Positions 1-4,889 of a stretch of DNA of 7,695 nt are shown here, one piece after another. How positions within the stretch are numbered: the first letter of the stretch is position 1; each line of letters begins with the position of its first letter. The notes beneath the pieces were generated by a model, which worked only from the letters and a program-made list of their open reading frames with translations, was not told the DNA's origin and ran no database searches. Made by a program: the position numbers and the translations under genes. The DNA comes from a bacterium (GTDB lineage Bacteria; Bacillota_I; Bacilli_A; RF39; UBA660): assembly GCA_014846175.1 (NCBI GenBank), contig RKAV01000020.1:1-7695 (forward strand), written 5' to 3'.

Positions 1-53
1 AATATACTTATTAGTATTAGAATAATTAATATTATTATCTTTTTATTTTTCAT
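1..53 (-). CDS. N-terminus of a secreted or membrane-anchored protein, cut by window edge
   Basis: Only the first 17 codons are visible, starting at ATG 53-51 and reading MKNKKIIILIILILISI before the window ends. A short basic stretch followed by an unbroken Ile/Leu run is a typical signal peptide or N-terminal membrane anchor. A consensus AGGAGG ribosome binding site lies at 59-64, five bases before the ATG. The gene is preceded by a leader and terminator (80-230) that repeat the leader of the large surface-protein gene at 527-2401, so by inference it may encode another surface protein under the same control. The body of the protein is outside the window and its family cannot be named. Confidence 0.65.
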   Translation of the reverse strand, partial: MKNKKIIILIILILISI

Positions 54-58
54 TGGTT

Positions 59-64
59 CCTCCT
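59..64 (-). promoter_or_regulatory. Ribosome binding site of the gene starting at 53
   Basis: AGGAGG on the minus strand, five bases before ATG 53-51. It lies 15 bases downstream of the poly-U end of the leader terminator, so read-through of that terminator would be needed to reach it. Confidence 0.7.
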
Positions 65-79
65 GCTAAAATAACACAC

Positions 80-114
80 AAAAAAGATAAGTCTATAACA
101 GTAGACCTATCTTT
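80..114 (-). terminator. Intrinsic terminator/attenuator hairpin, leader copy A
   Basis: On the minus strand AAAGATAGGTCTA (114-102) pairs with TAGACTTATCTTT (95-83): 13 pairs including one G-U, a 6-nt loop, then a run of U down to position 80. It lies between the conserved leader and the RBS at 59-64, so it would stop transcription before the coding region unless another structure prevents it. The equivalent hairpin of copy B (2434-2467) differs in sequence but keeps the stem. Confidence 0.75.
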
Positions 115-160
115 AAACACAATAAAAGAAAGTAGTTTTTACTGTTTAGCCAGGTAATGA

Positions 161-169
161 CCCCCCCCC
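161..169. repeat. Nine-base C/G homopolymer in leader copy A
   Basis: Nine consecutive C on the plus strand, read as nine G in the leader RNA, at the base of the inner stem. Copy B has only GGGTGG here and is 4 nt shorter across this point, so the tract has probably expanded. A G9 run is rare in DNA this rich in A+T and is prone to slippage. Confidence 0.8.
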
Positions 170-231
170 ATGTTAACTAGATGTAAACTGGATATATTCA
201 TGGTTGGCCACCTCTACTTTCTTCTATCTTA

Positions 232-278
232 TTTGTTGATTTGCGAATTAAAATGTACACTTTGTCGCTAACAACAAA
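232..278 (-). repeat. Inverted repeat (hairpin) upstream of leader copy A
   Basis: The right arm TTTGTTG-TTA-GCGA (278-265) and left arm TCGC-AAAT-CAACAAA (246-232), read on the minus strand, pair over 7 + 4 bp around a small internal loop, with an 18-nt apical loop. No counterpart is present upstream of copy B. If the promoter at 302-330 is right, this hairpin would be at the 5' end of the transcript, ahead of the shared leader. It could also be an operator. Confidence 0.4.
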
Positions 279-301
279 CTTTCTCTATCTTCAATGATTT
301 A

Positions 302-330
302 ATTCTACCAAATTTTGGTTGAGTATTCAA
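302..330 (-). promoter_or_regulatory. Probable sigma-A-type promoter for leader copy A
   Basis: Minus strand: -35 TTGAAT (330-325), 17-bp spacer, then -10 TAGAAT (307-302) preceded by TGG, an extended -10. Transcription would begin near 295, about 75 nt before the shared leader fold. The stretch 231-526 as a whole holds no gene that I can support. It contains this promoter, the hairpin at 232-278 and otherwise A+T-rich sequence. I see no convincing terminator for the surface-protein gene that ends at 527. Confidence 0.5.
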
Positions 331-526
331 TCCCCTTTTTCGTCAAGGTAAAAGATAAGTTATCCTTCTCTTAAATCATACCTAATATTTTCATCGATTT
401 GCTAATGACTTTTTTACCATTATATATTAACATATCAGTACCAATAGTACAAAATTATGATTTTTTAACTTTGACATATTTATGACTTCTATATTAACAT
501 TTATACATTATACTTGACAAGCACTC

Positions 527-2401
527 CTATGTTTCAATTACAAATGGATTTAGAGCTGTTCCATCTCCTTTTGTTATCAGCGTATCAGCCCTTAGGTTGA
601 TAACTGGACGGATCCCAAAAGAGTTAGCAACACGGCCCCCAGGGAGCAAGCCACCAGAGGGATAAACAAGCCAGGCACGTGTAGTAGAGTTGCTAGGAGT
701 GAAGTAACTAGGCGAAAGAGTCCACTGATATTGTCCATTATATAAATAATAATTTGTATTTGATGTATTATATACACCCCCAGCCATTGCTATTTCATCA
801 GCTGTAATTAGTGCCACTGGATATTCTAATTTTGCTACTTCATTTGATACTTTGAATTTATCATTATCTTGTGCACATTTCAAACTTGGTAATCTTCTAT
901 CTGCATTTCTATCATAAGCACCATAGTATGTGTATGAATCAATTTTGTATCCTGTTCCACTTGATATACTTCTATCATTACAAAATGTTTCATCGTCTAA
1001 TTTTGAAGTATAAGCTGTTAGATTATTTTTATACCAATTATCTATGGTTGTTTTAATAGCTGAATTGGTACTATTTGTTTGTGCCGTTGCCAAACTTTTT
1101 GAACTATAACTTATTGGTTTTACTGTCATTCTTGTATCACTTTGATATCCTGCTACTTTATATACAACATTGCAAGATGTATTTAAACAACTATATAACT
1201 GACTTTTTACTATTTCATCATGATTATCTTTCCATGTTAATTGTTTTATTGTACCAGTTAAGGTGAATTTCTTAGTAGAAGCATCAAATGTATAACCTGT
1301 TCCATAATTATATTTTTTTGTATTAGAAAACCAGTCATATACTATTGTTTCATTATTTTCATGTAATTCAAAGTCTTCGTTGTATTTATATCCAGTGTAT
1401 GTTGGATCCCAATACTTACTATTGAATGGTGATTTTCCTATAGATGTTATTTTGCCTGTATCTGTTGTTGATTTACCTGAGTAAATCAAACGGATGCTTC
1501 CATCTCCATTACGGCGAATGATTCTCCAAGTAAATCCGGCAAATGATACATAATTATTCTTTACTGCTCCTCTATAATAATAGCTTTCCCCATCATCATC
1601 TTCAGCCATATATAGTCCATCTGTTTCTGTATCATTTGGTGCTATTTTACTAAAGTTAGGTATTCCTTTTGACTTGATATTAGTTTTAGCAATATCTACT
1701 GATGACTCATGATTATTCATTACTAGCATACAATCTGATAACTTAGTAAATCCATTATCTTTACAATAAGTATCTTCTGCTTGTGCTACGGTATCACTTG
1801 TTTGTCCATAGACATTTACTTTTACTTTATATATTAGTCCACCATTATCATTTTGAGGATTATAATTTACATCTACCCATAATCTTAATCGATATTTGAT
1901 TTCTGTATCTCCTTGTTGATTTAGATTACCGACAAATAAACTCATCATATCTGCTGGTCTTCCTGTATAGACATTTCCCGATGGTTCTTCATAATATGTT
2001 CTTGGTGCCATTACCTCTGTTTCTGTTCCATCACTATTTAGTTTAGTTAGATAGAATTTTATATTTTTACCAGAAAATGTATTGCCATTTTCTTCCTTTG
2101 CTGCTATTTCATAATTTATATCAGTATTACCTTTTATAAATGATTTAACAGTGAAATCAAAGTATTCACCAGTATTCTTTCTTTTCTTTCCGGTTGCATC
2201 AGTAGTTGGTAGGGCATCACTTAATGCTATAGAATTAGTAGATTCAGTATAAGTCATACTGACTGCTCCCGTTGTAATTGTATTTGCTTTTTGACCAATA
2301 CCACTATAGACAAATGCTGCATAGCTAATGCCTATTACTATTAGTAATAAAAATATAGAAAAACTAATTGTTATAATACTATTTATTTTATTTTTATTCA
2401 T
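527..2401 (-). CDS. Large secreted/anchored surface protein, TasA/camelysin-like N-terminus and DUF6273-like C-terminus
   Basis: This 624-residue protein starts at ATG 2401-2399, nine bases after AGGAGG (2411-2416), and stops with TAG. Residues about 8-32 form a hydrophobic segment ending SYAAF, resembling signal peptides of SipW-processed TasA/camelysin proteins. Residues about 33-205 look beta-rich and carry NTITTGAVSMTYTE, a pattern I associate with the same group. The second half contains WRIIRRNGDGSIRLIYSG (Trp near residue 292) and ends with WTLSPS (Trp near 560), GIRPVINL and GDGTALNPF, which recall DUF6273 domains of gut Firmicutes. An exported, cell-surface role is inferred; no enzymatic motif was seen. 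Codon use changes abruptly in the last domain, from A+T-rich codons to CCC, CTC, GGG, GGC and CGT (see the variable-region entry). The gene is monocistronic behind leader copy B. Family names are from memory and untested. Confidence 0.75.
   Translation of the reverse strand: MNKNKINSIITISFSIFLLLIVIGISYAAFVYSGIGQKANTITTGAVSMTYTESTNSIALSDALPTTDATGKKRKNTGEYFDFTVKSFIKGNTDINYEIAAKEENGNTFSGKNIKFYLTKLNSDGTETEVMAPRTYYEEPSGNVYTGRPADMMSLFVGNLNQQGDTEIKYRLRLWVDVNYNPQNDNGGLIYKVKVNVYGQTSDTVAQAEDTYCKDNGFTKLSDCMLVMNNHESSVDIAKTNIKSKGIPNFSKIAPNDTETDGLYMAEDDDGESYYYRGAVKNNYVSFAGFTWRIIRRNGDGSIRLIYSGKSTTDTGKITSIGKSPFNSKYWDPTYTGYKYNEDFELHENNETIVYDWFSNTKKYNYGTGYTFDASTKKFTLTGTIKQLTWKDNHDEIVKSQLYSCLNTSCNVVYKVAGYQSDTRMTVKPISYSSKSLATAQTNSTNSAIKTTIDNWYKNNLTAYTSKLDDETFCNDRSISSGTGYKIDSYTYYGAYDRNADRRLPSLKCAQDNDKFKVSNEVAKLEYPVALITADEIAMAGGVYNTSNTNYYLYNGQYQWTLSPSYFTPSNSTTRAWLVYPSGGLLPGGRVANSFGIRPVINLRADTLITKGDGTALNPFVIET
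596..724 (-). other. GC-rich, adenine-depleted coding segment, candidate DGR variable region
   Basis: Counted over 601-720, this segment is 63/120 G+C, against 39/120 in 781-900. The coding strand has only 15 A in 120 bases, compared with 28 in 60 for 841-900. It encodes residues about 560-601, from WTLSPS to GIRPVINL, in the C-terminal domain. Diversity-generating retroelements copy a template repeat into a variable region near the 3' end of a target gene and randomise template adenines, so a short, A-poor, C-terminal patch of this length fits. No template repeat or reverse transcriptase is in the window. Recombination with a paralogue of different base composition is the main alternative. 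Confidence 0.4.
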
Positions 2402-2410
2402 TATATACTT

Positions 2411-2416
2411 CCTCCT
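2411..2416 (-). promoter_or_regulatory. Ribosome binding site of the surface-protein gene
   Basis: AGGAGG nine bases before ATG 2401-2399. It decides the start and lies 17 bases past the poly-U end of the leader terminator, as in copy A. Confidence 0.7.
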
Positions 2417-2433
2417 ATTATCTTTCTAGACAC

Positions 2434-2467
2434 AAAAAAGATAAGCCTTAACATTAGACATATCTTT
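2434..2467 (-). terminator. Intrinsic terminator/attenuator hairpin, leader copy B
   Basis: On the minus strand AAAGATA (2467-2461) pairs with TATCTTT (2443-2437), seven pairs. A U-U mismatch and about four more pairs follow inside, including one G-U, and a U run ends at 2434. It sits upstream of the RBS of the 624-residue gene, so it would act as an attenuator and not as the end of a preceding gene. Confidence 0.7.
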
Positions 2468-2580
2468 AAGTACAATAAAAGAATGTAGTTTTTACTGTTT
2501 AATTGGGTAATGACCACCCTATTAACTAGATATAAACTATATATATTCATGATTAGGTCATCTCTACTTTCTTTTACCTT
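2434..2580 (-). promoter_or_regulatory. Structured 5' leader, copy B, candidate attenuator RNA
   Basis: This is the second copy of the leader at 80-230. The outer stem GAAAGTAG/CTACATTC has one mismatch where copy A is perfect. The inner stem GATGACC/GGTCATT has one G-U pair. The predicted start of transcription, near 2579, falls almost at the start of the conserved block, which supports the block being a complete RNA element. The first transcribed bases, AAGGTAA (2580-2574), could alternatively pair with TTATCTT of the terminator 3' arm, a possible antiterminator. No ligand or regulator can be named from the sequence. Confidence 0.6.
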
Positions 2581-2585
2581 ATAAC

Positions 2586-2614
2586 ATAATACCATTTTAG
2601 CAAACAGGTTACAA
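2586..2614 (-). promoter_or_regulatory. Sigma-A-type promoter of the surface-protein gene
   Basis: Minus strand: -35 TTGTAA (2614-2609), exactly 17 bp, then -10 TATTAT (2591-2586) with TGG just before it, an extended -10. The predicted start near 2579 places the leader fold at the very 5' end of the transcript. Confidence 0.65.
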
Positions 2615-2619
2615 TTAAT

Positions 2620-2711
2620 TAATAATTATTAGTGTAATAGAAGAACTAAATTAATTCTCCACAAACCAGTATCAGATGTCGCCACCCTATTATTTTTCGC
2701 TGAATTTTATT
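2620..2711 (-). ncRNA. Possible remnant of a TnpB guide RNA (omega/reRNA) and element end
   Basis: Directly after the end of the decayed tnpB, the minus strand has a locally GC-richer block containing GGGTGGCGACATCTGATACT and GGTTTGTGGAGAATT. An imperfect palindrome follows (GAATTAATTTAGTTC, 6 of 7 pairs). In IS200/IS605 elements the guide-RNA scaffold overlaps the 3' end of tnpB and the right end of the element, so the position fits. I cannot confirm a fold or family. The element's exact boundary is not visible, and the promoter at 2586-2614 lies immediately beyond. Confidence 0.3.
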
Positions 2712-3646
2712 TTAAGTTAAGTCCTGCATATATATTTTTAAACCTTCAAACTTATATTCACACTTGCGCTGAAATCTCTATAATGCTTTGTATGGCACAT
2801 TGGACATTCGTCCTTTCTTATACTTAAATTATTTAACTCTTTATTTTGAAACTCACACGCACTACATACTTGACTGCTTGGATAATATTTATCTATTTGT
2901 ATTAATTTTTTGTTATTCCATAAAGCTTTATATTTAAGTACTCTAATTATTTCTCCAAGTGGGTTGAACTTAAGCTTTTTGCTATATTATGGTCCTTGTA
3001 CATACGTTTAGCATCTAGATCTTTACACACAATTATGTCATGTTCTTTTATTAATTTATTTGTTATATCGTGAATTAAATGTTTTCTAGCGTTTCTTATC
3101 TTTTGTCATAGCCTTTGTATTTTAAGCTTTATTTTATATCTATTTTTACTTCCTGCCTTGCATCTAGCTAAAGCTCTTTGAAGTCCTTTTAGTCTTTTAC
3201 TTCTATCCTTTATTATATTTTTAATTTTTTCATTATGTGATGTTACTATCAAATTCTTTATACCAAATTATACTTTGAGTAGTAAACATAGATTTATATA
3301 TATCTTCTTCTACTAAAATGCTAACGTAATATCTTTCGGCGACTTTTCTTATAACCGCACTTCTAATTTTTCCATTTATACTTTCTTTATTTCTATATCC
3401 TTTTATTTTTACCCATTTTAATTTAGAAAGCTTAACCAATCTTTTTTCTAAATCAAGTTCTATCGAATTATATACTTTTTCTTTATAGGTACTTACCACA
3501 TTATTGGTTTTATAACTATCTTTAACCCCTTTTGCTTTAAATTTAGGAAAACCACCTTGCTTAAAGAAATGGTCATAAGCACATTCTAAATCATTTGAAG
3601 TATTTCTAAGAGAACAGCTATCCACCTCTTTTAAAAATGGATACTT
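2712..3646 (-). pseudogene. tnpB: Decayed IS200/IS605-type TnpB (OrfB), N-truncated and frameshifted
   Basis: TnpB is the RNA-guided nuclease of IS200/IS605 transposons. The relic begins at KYPFLKEVDSCSLRNTS (from 3646), just after in-frame stops TAG 3649-3647 and TAA 3655-3653, so roughly the first 50-60 residues of a normal TnpB are missing. The first readable piece (to 3233) includes the conserved FFKQGGFPKFKAKG. Near 3256-3273 the frame shifts at the RuvC-I site: FGIKNLIVTS continues in another frame and the usual Asp is gone. TGA interrupts at 3106-3108. The RuvC-II region reads VCKDLDAKRM, with Lys where Glu is expected. Another shift near 2976-2980 leads to a zinc finger (CSAC, then CPMC) and HYRDFSAS (RuvC-III Asp kept). 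A third near 2752 restores EGLKIYMQDLT before TAA at 2712. No tnpA was seen. A nuclease-dead fossil is the most likely reading. Confidence 0.85.
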
Positions 3647-3690
3647 CTAGTTTTATTTATTAAAATCTTTTTATAACTTTCCTATCATAT

Positions 3691-3725
3691 AAAAAATCCA
3701 GGCAGAGCAACCACCTGAATCTTTT
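3691..3725 (-). terminator. Intrinsic terminator after ftsZ
   Basis: On the minus strand AAAAGATTCAGGT (3725-3713) pairs with GCCTGGATTTTTT (3703-3691). This gives 13 pairs, three or four of them G-U, with a 9-nt loop; the U run forms the end of the 3' arm. It lies 11 bases past the ftsZ stop and closes the division operon. Confidence 0.85.
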
Positions 3726-3736
3726 ATATTACTAAT

Positions 3737-4870
3737 CTAAAAGTTTTTATCTCTTAAGAATGGTGGTAAATCATAATCACTACCTAAAACTTCTCCATCA
3801 TCGTCATCTGTTGATGTATCAATTCTTGGAAGTGGTGAACCATATCCCATCTCTTCACTTCTACTACGTCTTGTAGGTTGGACATTAGAAAATACTGGTT
3901 TTTGTGTATCTTCCTTAGTTTTCTTATCAAATCCTGTAGCAATTACAGTAACAATAACTTCATCAGATAAGTTTTCATTAATAACTGATCCAAAGATAGT
4001 ATTAATATCAGTTCCTGATGCTGCTCTTACTACTTCTGCTGCTTGTTCAGCTTCAAATAATGTTAAGTTAACACCACCAGTTATATTAATAATGGCATCT
4101 GTTGCTCCTGCTATACTAGTTTCTAATAATGGACTAGATACGGCTTGTTGAGCTGCTTCTATAGCTCTATCTTCTCCCATACCTATACCAATACCTATAA
4201 TAGCATGACCTGAATCTTTCATAACTGATTGAACATCAGCAAAGTCAAGGTTAACAAGTCCAACTACAGCAATTAAATCTGAGATTGATTGAACACCTCT
4301 TCTTAATACATTATCTACTTCTTTAAACGCTTCTAGCATTGGAGTAGTTTTATCTATAATTTCTCTTAATCTATCATTTGGTATAACGATTAAAGTATCA
4401 ACGTGTTTTTCAAGTTCAGATAATCCTCTTAGTGCATTATCCATTCTCTTCTTTCCTTCAAAAGTAAATGGTTTTGTAACAATTGCTACTGTTAATGCTC
4501 CTAATCCTTGAGCTATTTCTGCAACAACAGGTGCACTACCTGTACCTGTTCCTCCACCCATTCCACAAGTAATAAAAATCATATCAGCACCAGTTAAGGC
4601 ATCTTCTATTTCTTTTTTACTTTCAAGTGCTGCTTCTCTACCAATATCAGGTTTACTTCCTGCTCCTAATCCATCAGTAAGATTAGCACCTAACTGTATC
4701 TTAATATCTGCTTTTGAATTGTTTAATACTTGTAAGTCAGTGTTTGCAACGATAAATTCAACACCTTTTACACCAGCCTCAACCATTCTATTAACGGCAT
4801 TTCCTCCACCGCCACCTAAACCAATAACTTTTATTTTCGCTAATTGATCCATTTCTAGTCCATTTCCCAT
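3737..4870 (-). CDS. ftsZ: Cell division protein FtsZ
   Basis: FtsZ is the tubulin-like GTPase that polymerises into the division ring at mid-cell. The 377-residue length is normal. Visible motifs are the nucleotide-binding GGGGGNAVNRM (residues about 19-29), the tubulin signature GMGGGTGTGSAP (about 103-114), the T7 synergy loop NLDFADV (about 208-214) and a globular core to about residue 320. A short acidic linker with DDDD follows, and then the C-terminal peptide YDLPPFLRDKNF, matching the D-(I/L)-P-x-F-L-R type tail that binds FtsA and other partners. The start at ATG 4870-4868 is supported by AAGGAGG at 4878-4884, seven bases upstream; a second Met at residue 7 is a less likely start. 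The ftsA stop is 19 bases upstream, so the two are cotranscribed. It ends in TAG just before a strong terminator. Confidence 0.98.
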   Translation of the reverse strand: MGNGLEMDQLAKIKVIGLGGGGGNAVNRMVEAGVKGVEFIVANTDLQVLNNSKADIKIQLGANLTDGLGAGSKPDIGREAALESKKEIEDALTGADMIFITCGMGGGTGTGSAPVVAEIAQGLGALTVAIVTKPFTFEGKKRMDNALRGLSELEKHVDTLIVIPNDRLREIIDKTTPMLEAFKEVDNVLRRGVQSISDLIAVVGLVNLDFADVQSVMKDSGHAIIGIGIGMGEDRAIEAAQQAVSSPLLETSIAGATDAIINITGGVNLTLFEAEQAAEVVRAASGTDINTIFGSVINENLSDEVIVTVIATGFDKKTKEDTQKPVFSNVQPTRRSRSEEMGYGSPLPRIDTSTDDDDGEVLGSDYDLPPFLRDKNF

Positions 4871-4877
4871 GTTCGTT

Positions 4878-4884
4878 CCTCCTT
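4878..4884 (-). promoter_or_regulatory. Ribosome binding site of ftsZ
   Basis: AAGGAGG, a full match to the 16S anti-SD core, seven bases before the ftsZ ATG and within the 19-base ftsA-ftsZ gap. It is better than the ftsA site at 6123-6130, in keeping with FtsZ being needed in excess over FtsA. Confidence 0.75.
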
Positions 4885-4889
4885 AACTG

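Larger units (their letters stand above)
80..230 (-). promoter_or_regulatory. Structured 5' leader, copy A, candidate attenuator RNA
   Basis: About 150 nt that align with 2434-2580 at roughly four of five positions by eye. An outer stem pairs GAAAGTAG (221-214) with CTACTTTC (135-128), perfect over 8 bp. An inner stem pairs GGTGGCC with GGTCATT using G-U pairs; copy B has GATGACC at the same place. Blocks shared with copy B without change include CATGAATATAT, CTAGTTAA, GTCATTACC and TAAACAGTAAAAACTAC. The leader ends in an intrinsic terminator before an RBS, which is the layout of a riboswitch or other transcription attenuator. I found no fit to lysine, SAM-I, TPP, THF, cyclic-di-GMP-I/II or T-box consensus elements as I remember them. 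The ligand, if any, is unknown. Confidence 0.6.

Noticed and set aside
80..230. Leader as a known riboswitch, especially lysine, because of GTAGAGGTG
   Set aside because: The match is limited to that short string. The length is too small for a lysine riboswitch, and the other conserved blocks I remember for lysine, SAM-I, TPP, THF, cyclic-di-GMP and T-box are absent.
340..526. Terminator or small gene after the surface-protein stop
   Set aside because: The best hairpin (near AAGGATA/TATCTTT) has a 3-nt loop and no proper U run, and open frames here are very short without an RBS.
592..777. Short open frame on the plus strand within the surface-protein gene region
   Set aside because: It is antisense to the GC-rich end of the 624-residue gene, has no RBS and no recognisable protein features; it is a by-product of the unusual codons there.
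871..1266. Two open frames of about 61-63 codons on the plus strand
   Set aside because: They overlap the surface-protein gene in antisense, read as Tyr/Leu/His-rich low-complexity translations, and have no ribosome binding sites.
2401..2595. 64-codon open frame on the minus strand upstream of the surface-protein gene
   Set aside because: It spans the leader RNA, its terminator and the RBS of the next gene, and its start lies at the -10 element, upstream of the predicted transcription start. The matching frame is not kept in leader copy A, so this is RNA, not protein.
3233..3625. 130-residue open frame taken as an intact small protein starting at GTG
   Set aside because: It is one piece of a broken tnpB; recognisable TnpB sequence continues both upstream (KYPFLKE) and downstream in other frames.
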